NCBI GenBank assembly: GCA_016926155.1 | Contig: JAFGPC010000173.1 | Span: forward strand, 1 to 35,089 | Direction of reading: 5' to 3' | From: Sedimentisphaerales bacterium | Lineage (GTDB): Bacteria > Planctomycetota > Phycisphaerae > Sedimentisphaerales > Anaerohalosphaeraceae | Length of the DNA: 35,089 nucleotides | Part shown: positions 17,101-25,901 of the stretch, piece after piece | How the letters are laid out: the number at the start of each line of letters is the position of its first letter | How positions within the stretch are numbered: the stretch's first letter is position 1 | The notes under the pieces: model-generated | What the model saw: the letters and a program-made list of their open reading frames with translations, nothing else | Told to the model about the DNA's origin: nothing | The model's database searches: none | Position numbers and translations under genes: made by a program

Positions 17101-17834
17101 TGCCCATTGGCCAACCGCTGATCTAGGATGCATGTATGAAGGCAGCGGGCACGACACCGACGCAACTGCTCGGCAAGGAATTTCTGCCGAGCCTGTGTAA
17201 TCCGGGTTTGTGCCGTACCGGTCAGGTCGCTCATCAGACAGGCACGTTTCAACCAGTCTTCACGACTGACCATGCCATCAAGAAAGGTACTGATCCCAAT
17301 GACCTGTTCCAGCAGGGATTGAGCCGCTTGCCGGTTTCGTCCCGCTAACAGATGCGCCAGGTTTGTGTTCATGCCCGGATCGTTCCAGGCCTGTTCGACC
17401 ACTTCATCGAGAATCTGACTTTTCAGCAGTCGCTGCTGATCGCTTTCCAGAATTCCGAAGACCGGGTCCATTTCCAGTTCATAAAAGTGATCCTGTATGG
17501 TCCTCATGCAAAACGAATGAATCGTGCTGATCTGGGCCGTATCGAGTTCCAGAAGCTGTCGGTATAACTGCGGATCGTATCGAGTATGATATTCCTCTCG
17601 CAGGCGGGAGGCGATCCGCGACTTCATTTCCTCCGCGGCCGCTTCCGTAAAGGTCAAGACCAGGATTTGGGATACATCCGTCGGATTGTGCCGATCCGCT
17701 AAAAGCTGCACAACCCGTTCGGTCAGGACGGCGGTTTTGCCCGTACCGGCCGAAGCGGTCACGAGCACATCCCGGCCCATTGTATCGATGGCCTGTCTCT
17801 GAGAAGGCGTCCAATCGATTCTCCTCTTACCCAT
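14151..17834 (-). CDS. addA: ATP-dependent helicase/nuclease subunit A (AddA)
   Basis: The 1227-residue helicase and nuclease subunit of AddAB, which resects double-strand breaks for RecA-mediated repair. Visible in order: Q-motif WTPSQRQAI, Walker A ASAGTGKT (27-34), Walker B IDEYQDIN, VGDVKQSIYAFRQSRP (motif III), MSVHKSKGLEFPVVFL (motif V) and YVAMTRARERLVLC (motif VI). The C-terminal RecB-type nuclease carries VIDFKTD, with the catalytic Asp and Lys, and QVDYY. The length is normal. Its first 8 bases overlap the end of addB, indicating translational coupling. It is convergent with the giant protease gene, 35 bases apart. Confidence 0.95.
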   Translation of the reverse strand: MGKRRIDWTPSQRQAIDTMGRDVLVTASAGTGKTAVLTERVVQLLADRHNPTDVSQILVLTFTEAAAEEMKSRIASRLREEYHTRYDPQLYRQLLELDTAQISTIHSFCMRTIQDHFYELEMDPVFGILESDQQRLLKSQILDEVVEQAWNDPGMNTNLAHLLAGRNRQAAQSLLEQVIGISTFLDGMVSREDWLKRACLMSDLTGTAQTRITQARQKFLAEQLRRCRARCLHTCILDQRLANGHWSSQIAQEYLESIDTWMRLLQKGQWQQCIEKVASFKPPNFKNKPKDMEPLVADRIKDPVKKAKERLHSLGESALYHPDYERLVAPNVARDTRTVIELTKRFDVQYAKARQRLHCLDFADLEHYLLRLLQDRSEVAKELRSRFSHIFIDEYQDINTVQQTILDSIRRTDNLFVVGDVKQSIYAFRQSRPQILLDQLDAATASGRQRVDLQHNFRSRPEILRFVNTLFERIMTRESAATDYDESARLVSGLEYKSLHACGTGRAVEMVVMNEEPAEDRPDTDSEQDDSDFTEIINASQRQAAFIARRIREMVGAETGKAEFQILDKETCQYRDLRYGDIVILMRSLSGRVREYVEMLRLAGIPVSSQTSAGYFAATEIADMIALLKVLDNPQCDIELAAVLRSAFVGFTDNELAHIRLDSIDTHDPAIPFHRCVFQYAQKGQNPSLKEKLTDALTRLSQWRQDAQRGNLADVIWHILRSTGYLAFVGALPNGRQRRANLLMLHDRAVQFENFMDGGQGRSLRRFVEFIEQLLDQQQDWAPAQADSIEDAVRIMSVHKSKGLEFPVVFLAELNRKFNRESVTGDCIFDEDHTLGLQVITPDRHGKIRSMMHELIAEKQWSQALAEEMRILYVAMTRARERLVLCASRKRTDCQTILEHCTALGTEPLPGWLLGDVACPLDWVLYSLGNQKTLQDLFEINNQDILEKEPLFDARLIDRDQLNAMTVEILEAKRKRSNNSFEETIKPSPQVKKLAADIVHQLEWVYPHRIATEVQAKYSVSELTHRDDEFAPVDLPGAFQRIPAVCTVTTDPVSTRQQRQQIGSASHLVIELLDLTKSVTRITIEDTLVKLIDQKRVASPIAAMIDREAILEFFQAEPGRLAVGENNRVHREWPFTLGLGADQVNPEVSGDIVIVQGIVDMIVETAEGLIVIDFKTDHVRGDEVNERVKQYKAQVDYYCLAASLVLRKPISAAYLHFLFPRTTVQMQ

Positions 17835-20800
17835 TGTCGTCTCCGATTTCCTTCAGTACCGCTCGCTTGTCCATCGATGGCAAAGGATTGTAGTCGTTGA
17901 TTTGCCAGTCAAACTTGCACACGGCGGCATAATCGCACCGACTGCATGGGGACTGCCCACCGAGACGATAGGGTGTAATGCAGATGGTTCCCTCATGCAT
18001 CCGCCAGGCCAATGCCAGGATTTTGGAACGAGTAAAGGTCAACAGGCGTTCGAATTGTTCGGTCCGCAAAGCCCCGCTGGTTGAAAAATGCCCATACGCC
18101 CCCTCATCCTGCTTCATGGCAAAATTGTAGTATCGGCTCCATCCCTTTTCGACTCCTGAATCCAGCAACTTCGCCCATTGCCCGTCGAGGATGCCCCTGG
18201 CCTTGCGGGTGTGGATGTCGGCTTGTCCAAAAGAACCAACTTTTCGTACTTCCATTGGCGCCTCGATGGGCACATAAAAGGCCCCTGCCGGAACGTCCGC
18301 CTTATGCCCGTCAATAGTGCTGTCTGCTATCGCTAAAAGATAGGAGACCAATTGCAGATCCAGCCCATGAAAGAACTGGCTCCATGAAAAGCTTCGTTTG
18401 CTTCGCTTATAATCAAACACAACAGCGGCCTGACCTGTCGCTGTTTGGGCCATGTCCACCCGGTCAATACGTCCCTTAAGAAGCACACGGATCGCATTAT
18501 CAGAAAGCGAGAACGGCAACTCCGACTCGCCCGGTCCGAATCGAAGCTCCGAGGCAACCTGACCAAAGGCGCCCGCACGGCTCATCTGGGCCAGTTCACG
18601 GACACAATCGAAAAGGACTTCCTGCGCCGATCGCAGGAGAAAGGCGTAATGTGTTGATCGACGTATCAAGGCCGATAGATTGCTGTCTTCCTCTATCAAT
18701 GTAGAGGCAACCTGAGAAATCAACTTGTCAAGCTCCGGTCCGGACGCTGAAGTGATATCCTTTCCCTGTGCCGACAAATAACGAAACAGACCATCCAGTA
18801 CCTGATGATAGAATGTACCCAGGTCAATCGGTTCCAGCTTCATCACGGTCCGTGGTGTAAGGCCCAGGATATACCGGGTGAAATGCTGATAGGGGCAGGC
18901 GGCAAAGCTACTCAGACGGCTTATGGTACAGACAAACGGATCACCAAAGGCTCGCTCGGCCAGGACCTTGTCCAATTTGGCGGTGTTCTGATAGGCTATT
19001 GCCGAACGAACAAAATCCACCATGCCGGATAGGTTTGGCTGAGAGGTTTTTTTCAGGCTTGACAGCACACCTATTAATTCTTTATGCTCTTGTGAATCAC
19101 CCTGGCGGTCAGAGCCCAGATGTAAGCAGAAGGATTCGGCAAGACGGTTTGAAGAAGGGATCTCTTTGAAGTCCGAAGTGTCCGGATTTACTGACTGGAC
19201 AGACAAGTCAGTAAAGAGGGAACAAAAATGCTGTACATACGGCGAAGCCACCACTGCCCCCCCGGAAGCATCAGCCGAAGGCCAGGTAAGGATCAATTTT
19301 TCCGAAGGGCGGCTGCAGGCAATATAGGTCAGATATTGACGATGGGCGAGCAGATGGCTTAATCGATCTGAAAGGACAAATTCACCCTGTTCTGCCAAGG
19401 CCCGGTCCTGATCGGTTAAAATATGATCCATTGACACAGGAACAGGAAAATGCTTCTGTGTCGTCCCCAGAAGAAAGACCACTTTCAAATCCGGATGCCG
19501 ACTGCGTTCGATCGAGCTGACCAAAACCTGATCCAGTGTCGGGGGGATCAATTTCAGTGTTAAGCGTCCCATGCCCTGCTTGAGAAGAAGAATATGTTCT
19601 TGGGGAGCCAGAAGATCGTCTGAAAAAATAGCCGCGTATTCCTCGCACAAATCAACCAGTTTGTCATACACCTGCTGATGACTCCGACCGGAGACAGGAT
19701 CGCCTGTGCACCATCGGGCCAATGTGTTGGATATGGATAATGAATAAAGAAAATTCCACAGTGTTCCAATGAACTGTTCCCCAGTCACTTTTTCTGTTGA
19801 CATCAGGTTTTCGGCCAGCATGAGAAGCGGCTTCATCGCCTTTCGCCGCAGCCGATCCATCCACACCGAATCGAACACTTCCTCCGTTCCGGAAAATTCC
19901 CAGGCTGTCTCCTGTGTCCAATCCTCCTGATTTACACCATATGCCAGGCAGTAATTTTCCAGTTCGTTGGTTTCCTCGGCGGAAAGAGGGCCCAAGCCGG
20001 TTTTTAAAAAGGCCAGCACGTCGCTAGTGAGAAAATGATGCTCCACGGCTTGCCATGTCATCTCGATCAACTCGATTAAGGGATGCTCAGTAAGCGGCTG
20101 GGGGCGGTCGATAAAATAGGGAATGGCCGCATCCTCGAATTCGGCCCGTATATAGTGTCGGTATCCATCCATGTTCGAAACGATCACGGCAATATCACGA
20201 TAACGCAGACCGCCACGAACAAGACAGGAAATCCTCTCGGCCACAAATCGCGTCTCGTTTCGGGGATGAAAAGCCTTGATGAGTTCAATCGCCGAATTAC
20301 AGCTTGGCAAAGTCGTCCGTCCTGAAGCGGATGCGAAAAGATTCTGCTCCAGATGCGCCAGGGCGGGAGTGTCAGAAAAACGTTTACCTTCGCAAAAAAG
20401 AATCGGCGGCTCCACAGATATCTTGCGTTTATGAAGAATGTCACTGATTTGACAATACGTTCGTTCGTTGGCGGCAAACAAACCCGTCGGATCTACCTGC
20501 TCTGGATCTGTCATGGAAAGGTCAAATGCCCGCGGATCCACACAAAGGGCAACGCTTGTTTCCGCGGCAACAATCAACAATTCAGCCAGAATATCCATCT
20601 CCTGTCCGGTAAAACCGGAGAAACCATCTACCCACAGACGCGCATTGCATAAAAAGCCGGCCCTGGAAATCTGCCTTGCCGCATCCGTCAAACCACTATC
20701 GGGATTGAGCAAGGTCTGCTGCGGATAACTGAAATATTTCTGATAGGCTTCAAGTAAAATTTGCAGGTCATGAAATTTGGCTCGAGTCGTTGCCGCTGTC

Positions 20801-21243
20801 CTCTGAGAGTACAACACAGAGCAGAGATGTGCCACATCGTCCGATGTTTTTCCGTAATCGTATAATTCTCCGATAATCCGAGCCAGTTCCGCCGCCAGAC
20901 CGGGTTTGTCAGCCTCCCATCGGTAGATTTCCAGCCGGTCTCTATATTCCCGAAGTAATCGCGCAAGAACCATCTGACGACCGGCCTTGCTCACTTCGGT
21001 CTGGCCCGGATGATCGCCAAGAAGAAGAAATCGCAACCGATCAAATGATAAGACATGTAAATGGCTATATGCCCGCACTGTTCCCGCTGTTAAAATAGAC
21101 CGTTCCGCCTGATAGGTTGCCTGTTCCGGCACAAGAAAAACCAGTGAGCCATCTCTGCCTTCGGTTAGCGCATGGACTATCGAATCGATGCAATATCGAG
21201 TCTTGCCGCTGCCGCTTCTTCCCAGAACAAATCGTACTGCCAT
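17827..21243 (-). CDS. addB: ATP-dependent nuclease subunit B (AddB)
   Basis: 1138 residues; partner of AddA. It begins with a Walker A motif GRSGSGKT (residues 8-15), as in AddB proteins that keep an ATP site in an otherwise inactive helicase fold. The C-terminal nuclease has VFDYKRSKRSF. Four cysteines, C783 (AACPYQHF), C1100, C1103 and C1109 (CSRCDYAAVC), match the iron-sulfur cluster that staples the AddB nuclease domain. First gene of the addBA operon. No Shine-Dalgarno is seen before the ATG at 21243, common in Planctomycetes. The 228 bases upstream (21244-21471) show no other gene. Confidence 0.93.
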   Translation of the reverse strand: MAVRFVLGRSGSGKTRYCIDSIVHALTEGRDGSLVFLVPEQATYQAERSILTAGTVRAYSHLHVLSFDRLRFLLLGDHPGQTEVSKAGRQMVLARLLREYRDRLEIYRWEADKPGLAAELARIIGELYDYGKTSDDVAHLCSVLYSQRTAATTRAKFHDLQILLEAYQKYFSYPQQTLLNPDSGLTDAARQISRAGFLCNARLWVDGFSGFTGQEMDILAELLIVAAETSVALCVDPRAFDLSMTDPEQVDPTGLFAANERTYCQISDILHKRKISVEPPILFCEGKRFSDTPALAHLEQNLFASASGRTTLPSCNSAIELIKAFHPRNETRFVAERISCLVRGGLRYRDIAVIVSNMDGYRHYIRAEFEDAAIPYFIDRPQPLTEHPLIELIEMTWQAVEHHFLTSDVLAFLKTGLGPLSAEETNELENYCLAYGVNQEDWTQETAWEFSGTEEVFDSVWMDRLRRKAMKPLLMLAENLMSTEKVTGEQFIGTLWNFLYSLSISNTLARWCTGDPVSGRSHQQVYDKLVDLCEEYAAIFSDDLLAPQEHILLLKQGMGRLTLKLIPPTLDQVLVSSIERSRHPDLKVVFLLGTTQKHFPVPVSMDHILTDQDRALAEQGEFVLSDRLSHLLAHRQYLTYIACSRPSEKLILTWPSADASGGAVVASPYVQHFCSLFTDLSVQSVNPDTSDFKEIPSSNRLAESFCLHLGSDRQGDSQEHKELIGVLSSLKKTSQPNLSGMVDFVRSAIAYQNTAKLDKVLAERAFGDPFVCTISRLSSFAACPYQHFTRYILGLTPRTVMKLEPIDLGTFYHQVLDGLFRYLSAQGKDITSASGPELDKLISQVASTLIEEDSNLSALIRRSTHYAFLLRSAQEVLFDCVRELAQMSRAGAFGQVASELRFGPGESELPFSLSDNAIRVLLKGRIDRVDMAQTATGQAAVVFDYKRSKRSFSWSQFFHGLDLQLVSYLLAIADSTIDGHKADVPAGAFYVPIEAPMEVRKVGSFGQADIHTRKARGILDGQWAKLLDSGVEKGWSRYYNFAMKQDEGAYGHFSTSGALRTEQFERLLTFTRSKILALAWRMHEGTICITPYRLGGQSPCSRCDYAAVCKFDWQINDYNPLPSMDKRAVLKEIGDDNG

Positions 21244-21423
21244 AGCCGACTCGCGAAACAGGTTCCAGACTGGCCTATGCCCAGATCCCGATAAAAGGAT
21301 CTAGCCCGATAATCTGTATCACACAGGATAAGATTTTGCAACAATTGGCCTTCTCTCCGGGGGAGGGATTGTGTGTTTTGCGGGATTTATCGACACAGTC
21401 AGGCCATACTTTTCCCGATAAGA

Positions 21424-21451
21424 TTGACAGGAATGGATGGCAATATATAAA
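21424..21451 (+). promoter_or_regulatory. Candidate promoter of the small coiled-coil gene
   Basis: Perfect TTGACA (21424-21429) and TATAAA (21446-21451), 16 bases apart. Transcription would start about 14 bases before the ATG at 21472, leaving just room for the GGAAGGAAA ribosome site. Confidence 0.45.
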
Positions 21452-21471
21452 AAACAGGAAGGAAACGAACC

Positions 21472-21918
21472 ATGCTGCATCGAAAACAGCTTGTTAAAAT
21501 GGGGATTCTCAGTGGGGCAGTCTTCGGATGGATCGCCTGGCTGGGATTTTTCAGCGGCTCGGCCGCCGAAACGTATGAAATTCGTCCGGAAATTACTCTG
21601 GGGCCCTATCAGACAGAAACCATGCGGATGATGGATTCTTATAAACGATTATCCGATCAATATCTGTCTCTGGTACAGAGCAATCTAAGCAGTATGGCTA
21701 TTGATACACGACAGCTTGTAGAAAAACTGGACTCTATGGACTGCAAGCTGGACACCCTGACCCGTCAGATCACAAGAATCGAAAAGCATCTCGGCCTGCC
21801 TGCTGTAAACAGTTCGAACCCTATTAAGCCCACATCTGCCGAGCCTGCTCGTGATCTGCCCCGTCGCAGATCCGAAGCACAACGACAGCCTAGTCAAACA
21901 CCTCAGGGCAGGCCATAA
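21472..21918 (+). CDS. Small exported coiled-coil protein of unknown function
   Basis: 148 residues starting at 21472, with GGAAGGAAA about 8 bases upstream. Residues 8-31 are a hydrophobic segment (ILSGAVFGWIAWLGFFSGSAAE), either an uncleaved anchor or a signal peptide ending SAA. Residues about 55-110 are helical with heptad-like spacing (YLSLVQSNLSSMAIDTRQLVEKLDSMDCKLDTLTRQITRIEKHLG). The tail is Pro/Arg/Gln-rich and likely disordered. No domain is recognised. Its last 29 bases overlap the end of the convergent GH130 gene, so one coding end constrains the other. Confidence 0.65.
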   Translation: MLHRKQLVKMGILSGAVFGWIAWLGFFSGSAAETYEIRPEITLGPYQTETMRMMDSYKRLSDQYLSLVQSNLSSMAIDTRQLVEKLDSMDCKLDTLTRQITRIEKHLGLPAVNSSNPIKPTSAEPARDLPRRRSEAQRQPSQTPQGRP

Positions 21919-22849
21919 TATACTCCCGGACCTTGTCCATCTCGGCAATCGCTACGGCTACTTTATCGTCGGCGGCTCCATAATAGACATATAAAGAATT
22001 CGTCTCGGGCATAACTACGCCGCCGGTAACAAATGTAACGTCACTGACGTCCCCGATTCGCTCATAAATCTCCCTGGGCCCTAACACCCACTCTTCTCCA
22101 CGACGCGTCACGCGCCAGGGATCATTTTTATCAAGCAAAGCCATCCCGATCCGGTAAATCTGTCCGGCTGCCGTGCCCCGAACGCCGTGGTAGAGAATCA
22201 ACCAGCCTTCCGGAATATCGATTGGTTGACAGGCCAGTCCCACACGAACTCCATCCCAATACGCATGACGAGTCCGCAGCAGAACCCGGTGGTCTCCCCA
22301 ATGCTTGAGGTCGGGCGACAAGCTTAACCAGATATGCGCTTCTCCTCGTACGATGGGCCGATGAATCAGGGCAAAACGGCCGTTGAATCGACGTGGCAAC
22401 AGACAGGCATCCTTATCTTCCGGAGGAAGCATTCCTCCCAGACGGGCAAAGGTCTTGAAGTTCCGGGTGATTGCCAAAGAAACAATCGGTCCCCCCTCGC
22501 TGAAGGAAACATAGGTAATGGCAAATTGCTTCTGTTCTTCCAGCCAGACGATCCGCGGATCTTCCAGACCCCATTTTTCTTCCTTGGTTGTATGATCCGG
22601 CATCATCGTCGGCTCCGGATCAATCCGCCAATCAGTCAAACCATCCTTACTTCGGGCTATGGTCAGATGAGAAAAGCCTCGCAGGTCTTCCACCCGGTTT
22701 AATAGAAGCACCTCTCCATCAACTCGGATCGCGGCGGGATTGAAAACGGAATTAATCGGATAAGGCCAGTGACGATTCGTGAGGATAGGATTGCCCTCAT
22801 AGCGTCGAAACAGTGCCGCGGCCAGTTTTTGACGTTCGATTGTTTTCAT
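21890..22849 (-). CDS. Glycoside hydrolase family 130 enzyme (mannosyl phosphorylase or mannosidase type)
   Basis: A 319-residue five-bladed propeller without a signal peptide, so probably cytoplasmic. Family hallmarks: FNPAAIRVDGEVLLLNRVED, GLEDPRIV with the catalytic Asp D97, KDACLLPRR, LYHGVRG and YYGAADD. R52 and H221 (in YHGV) match positions used by GH130 phosphorylases to bind phosphate, which favours a phosphorolytic enzyme acting on beta-mannosides over the hydrolytic subgroup; this is inference. It would trap imported manno-oligosaccharides as mannose 1-phosphate. It is transcribed divergently from the GH51 gene across a palindrome-rich region, and its 3' end overlaps the coiled-coil gene by 29 bases. 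Confidence 0.85.
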   Translation of the reverse strand: MKTIERQKLAAALFRRYEGNPILTNRHWPYPINSVFNPAAIRVDGEVLLLNRVEDLRGFSHLTIARSKDGLTDWRIDPEPTMMPDHTTKEEKWGLEDPRIVWLEEQKQFAITYVSFSEGGPIVSLAITRNFKTFARLGGMLPPEDKDACLLPRRFNGRFALIHRPIVRGEAHIWLSLSPDLKHWGDHRVLLRTRHAYWDGVRVGLACQPIDIPEGWLILYHGVRGTAAGQIYRIGMALLDKNDPWRVTRRGEEWVLGPREIYERIGDVSDVTFVTGGVVMPETNSLYVYYGAADDKVAVAIAEMDKVREYIMACPEVFD

Positions 22850-23012
22850 AGGACTCGCAATCTGTTCTTACTATTCTCAACAGGATATACTGTTTAGTTC
22901 GGCAAAACGGTTTTCCGGCTATACTCCCTTTCCTTACTTTCGTAAAAACCGCCCGATAATTTCATAAAATAGCCGGTCTGAATTCCTTAATACCATCACC
23001 ATACTGGATTGT

Positions 23013-23024
23013 AAATCCGGATTT
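23013..23024. promoter_or_regulatory. Perfect 12-bp palindrome, possible operator
   Basis: AAATCCGGATTT is a perfect palindrome with a central CCGG, like the AAACCGGTTT core 70 bases downstream. It sits between the GH130 and GH51 genes. Central-CG palindromes of this kind are typical of LacI-family operators; the assignment is inference. Confidence 0.35.
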
Positions 23025-23062
23025 CCTGATCCGTTTGATAAAATTGACCTGAAGTTTGATAA

Positions 23063-23084
23063 TCCATAAAGAATTCTTTATGGA
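23063..23084. promoter_or_regulatory. Perfect 22-bp palindrome upstream of GH51
   Basis: CCATAAAGAATTCTTTATGG at 23064-23083 is perfectly self-complementary, and the flanking T (23063) and A (23084) extend it to 22 bp. It lies about 200 bases before the GH51 start and six bases from a second palindrome. It has no loop, which favours a dimeric protein-binding site over an RNA hairpin. Confidence 0.55.
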
Positions 23085-23089
23085 GACAA

Positions 23090-23106
23090 ATCAAACCGGT
23101 TTTGAT
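23090..23106. promoter_or_regulatory. LacI-type operator-like palindrome
   Basis: ATCAAACCGGTTTTGAT contains a perfect AAACCGGTTT core (23093-23102) extended by imperfect arms. The central CG and AAA/TTT arms fit operators of LacI-family sugar regulators. A related AAAACGGTTTT lies at 22904-22914, on the GH130 side of the same region. No regulator gene is in the window. Confidence 0.45.
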
Positions 23107-23161
23107 CATCTGTGAGGGGCAAATTCAATCCGTGAAATATACCATGATGCGATCAGGAATG

Positions 23162-23191
23162 TTGAAATCGAACTATAATCTATGCTATCAT
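23162..23191 (+). promoter_or_regulatory. Possible GH51 promoter
   Basis: TTGAAA (23162-23167) and TATCAT (23186-23191) with an 18-base spacer, downstream of the palindromes. A TATAAT at 23174-23179 is an alternative -10 but has no matching -35. Weak evidence. Confidence 0.3.
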
Positions 23192-23285
23192 GTAGCTCGT
23201 TTTGTATAGAATTGTTTATGAACCCGTCGTGAAAGATTCGGTTAACAGGTATTCAACAGCTATTATTCAGGAAAGGTAATGTTCG

Positions 23286-25691
23286 ATGAAGGCAAGAATA
23301 CACAAAATGATCCGGATTCCACTCATTTCAATGATTACACTCTTATCCGTCCTGTCTCTGGGAAAGATCTCCCTGGCTCAGGAAAGTAGCCCTCTTACGG
23401 TTTCGTATGTAATCGATCCTGAACGGGTACTGAATCGCATCGACGAAAAGGTATACGGACACTTTTTTGAACATATTTATCATTCGGCCAACGGGGGACT
23501 TTGGGGGGAACTGGTCTGGAATCGCAGCTTTGAAGAAAATACCGCCGGCCAGTGGAAGATTGAAGGAGATGAAATTGTTCAAGCCGGGATGGGCACGGAT
23601 CAGCGGTTTCTTTTCGGCGATCCTGCCTGGACGGATTATGAATTCACCCTCGAGGCGATGAAGACCGGCGGCAGTGAAGGATTTCTGATCCTTTTCCGTG
23701 AGACAAGTCCACGGGCACATTACTGGTACAATCTCGGGGGCTGGAATAATGAGCGGCACCAGTTGGAGAAAGGCCAGGGCCAGGGCAGGCGGACGGTCGG
23801 TCCGTCAGTGCGCGAAAGAATCGACACGGGAAAATGGTATCGGATCAAAGTACGCTGTGAAGGAAACCGTATCCAGATATGGCTCGATGATAAGCAGGTA
23901 CTCGATTACACCGATACCCGCTCTCCACATCTCAAAGGCAGAGTCGGTGTCGGTACATGGGCCACACAGGCAAAATTCCGTAATCTCAAGGTCACCTCTC
24001 TGGACAGATCGGTTTTATTCCAAGGCCTTCCCTCCGTGTTAAAACAATCCTTCGAAGTAAAGCACTGGGACCTGTTTGGATCAGGAACTGCAGAGGTTGA
24101 TCAGCACAATCCATTTAACAGCAATTGCAGCATTCGCATGAAAAGTGACAGCGGCTCGACAGGGCTGTCTCAAACCAATTTCCATCTCCAGGCAGGAGAG
24201 ACATACGTTGGATCGTTCTGGACTCGCGGCTCTGCCCCTAATGGACTGATTATTCGTCTGGTTAACGAAAACGACATTATCGTCGAGCAGAAGCTGGATG
24301 CCCCAGGCCGGGAATGGGAAGAACGAAAATTCGAACTTGAACCGGAACTTTCGGAGTCGAATGCCACACTCCAGATTATTGTTGACGGCAAAACCGATAT
24401 CGTGATCGATCAGGTCAGCATCATGCCGCAGTCCTGGAAGGCGGAAGGCGGCTTTCGACCGGATCTTCTCCGGGCCGTGGCTCACATCGAACCGCCGATT
24501 ATTCGCTGGCCGGGCGGCTGTTTTGCGTCACCATACCGCTGGAAGGATGGAATCGGCCCCCAGCATGCCCGTCGTGTCACACGCCGTGAGTTATGGGACG
24601 ATCTGGATATCAACAGCCTCGGGACCGATGAGTTCATCGAATTATGCCGCAAGGTCGGCGCCGAACCGCTGATCGTGGTTAATATCGGCACTCCGCAATG
24701 GAACCTTGACGCCGATACCTATGATTTTCTTCAGGATGCCCTCGACTGGATCGAATACTGTAACGGACCGGCCGACTCAAAATGGGGCAAGGTCCGTACT
24801 GCCAACGGTCATCCCGAACCCTTCAACGTCAGGTATTGGGAAATTGACAATGAGACATGGGGAATGGGCGTGGAAAATTATATCGCTGCGGTCAAGAAGT
24901 TCGCACCGGCTATGCGTCATGCCGATCCGTCAATCAAGCTAGCCGCCTGCGGCAGCGGAGGATTCGATCTCCGTTGGAATCAACAAGTGATAGAAGACTG
25001 TGCCGAGTTAATTGATTACCTGAGCATCCATCACTATGAAAATCCCGATCGGTTCGCTGAAGGGCCTTATAACTACGAGCGATTCATCCAACGGACCGGC
25101 GAGGTTATTGCCGCATCAAAAAATCCGAAGCTGAAAATCTACTGTTCCGAATGGAATGCTCAGAGTACGGATTGGCGCACCGGACTCTACGCCGGCGGTG
25201 TGCTTAATGCCTTTGAGCGTTGCGGCGATGTCTTTGAGATTGGTGGTCCGGCCCTCTTTTTGCGTCATGTCTCGGCCAGTGCATGGGACAACGCTTTTAT
25301 CAACTTTGACCAATCGTCATGGTTCCCGGCCCCGAATTATGTGGTGATGCAACTGTGGCGTCAACACTATGCCCCCTATCGAATTCTTATCGAGGGGGAT
25401 ACAGATGACCTGAATATCATAGCTACAAAGTCACAGGATGGACGGACTCTGTATGTCAAGTGTGTCAATCCTAAACCTTCACATGCCGAAGTGATGCTTA
25501 AGCTGGCAGACGGCCATACTCCCGTTCTTGCCGGATGCCGGTTGGTAGCCCCCGGCTCTCTGCAGGCTCGCAACACACTGGAAAGACCGGGCGTCGTACG
25601 CGCCGAACCAGTCACGGTTCGTATTGAAAACGGAAGTATGCACTTTACATTACCCGCTCTGTCTGCAGGAGTGGTCACCATCAAACGATAA
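23286..25691 (+). CDS. Secreted alpha-L-arabinofuranosidase, GH51, with inserted accessory domains
   Basis: 801 residues starting at 23286, with AGGAAAGG nine bases upstream. A signal peptide occupies about residues 1-31. It would remove arabinofuranosyl side chains from arabinoxylan, arabinan or arabinogalactan outside the cytoplasm. Residues about 35-75 begin the fold (INDERV-like IDPERVLNRIDEKVYGHFFEHI). Residues about 85-245 form a concanavalin-like sandwich (DYEFTLEAMKTGG...WYRIKVRCEGNRIQIWLDD...KGRVGVGTW). About 250-370 resembles a CBM4-type module. The catalytic barrel has E523 in EIDNETWG (acid/base) and E622 in CSEWNAQS (nucleophile). The C-terminal beta-domain ends in AGVVTIKR. This multi-domain architecture is known for GH51 of polysaccharide degraders. 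Probably regulated through the upstream palindromes. Confidence 0.92.
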   Translation: MKARIHKMIRIPLISMITLLSVLSLGKISLAQESSPLTVSYVIDPERVLNRIDEKVYGHFFEHIYHSANGGLWGELVWNRSFEENTAGQWKIEGDEIVQAGMGTDQRFLFGDPAWTDYEFTLEAMKTGGSEGFLILFRETSPRAHYWYNLGGWNNERHQLEKGQGQGRRTVGPSVRERIDTGKWYRIKVRCEGNRIQIWLDDKQVLDYTDTRSPHLKGRVGVGTWATQAKFRNLKVTSLDRSVLFQGLPSVLKQSFEVKHWDLFGSGTAEVDQHNPFNSNCSIRMKSDSGSTGLSQTNFHLQAGETYVGSFWTRGSAPNGLIIRLVNENDIIVEQKLDAPGREWEERKFELEPELSESNATLQIIVDGKTDIVIDQVSIMPQSWKAEGGFRPDLLRAVAHIEPPIIRWPGGCFASPYRWKDGIGPQHARRVTRRELWDDLDINSLGTDEFIELCRKVGAEPLIVVNIGTPQWNLDADTYDFLQDALDWIEYCNGPADSKWGKVRTANGHPEPFNVRYWEIDNETWGMGVENYIAAVKKFAPAMRHADPSIKLAACGSGGFDLRWNQQVIEDCAELIDYLSIHHYENPDRFAEGPYNYERFIQRTGEVIAASKNPKLKIYCSEWNAQSTDWRTGLYAGGVLNAFERCGDVFEIGGPALFLRHVSASAWDNAFINFDQSSWFPAPNYVVMQLWRQHYAPYRILIEGDTDDLNIIATKSQDGRTLYVKCVNPKPSHAEVMLKLADGHTPVLAGCRLVAPGSLQARNTLERPGVVRAEPVTVRIENGSMHFTLPALSAGVVTIKR

Positions 25692-25901
25692 ATATTGGAA
25701 GGGAATTTACATCCAAACAACCGCCCTTGTACCCTGCTGATGCTGAATGGATTAACCAAAAGGTTCCCGATTAAACATTGCAAGCAGTGGGTTCTTGACC
25801 TAGACTACGGATTCTTTAAAGGGGAACAAGGGAGACAGAACCTAAGCGGATATCGAACGTAGACATCAGGGAAAACCGGATTGCTTTTGGAGAGCCAATT
25901 C

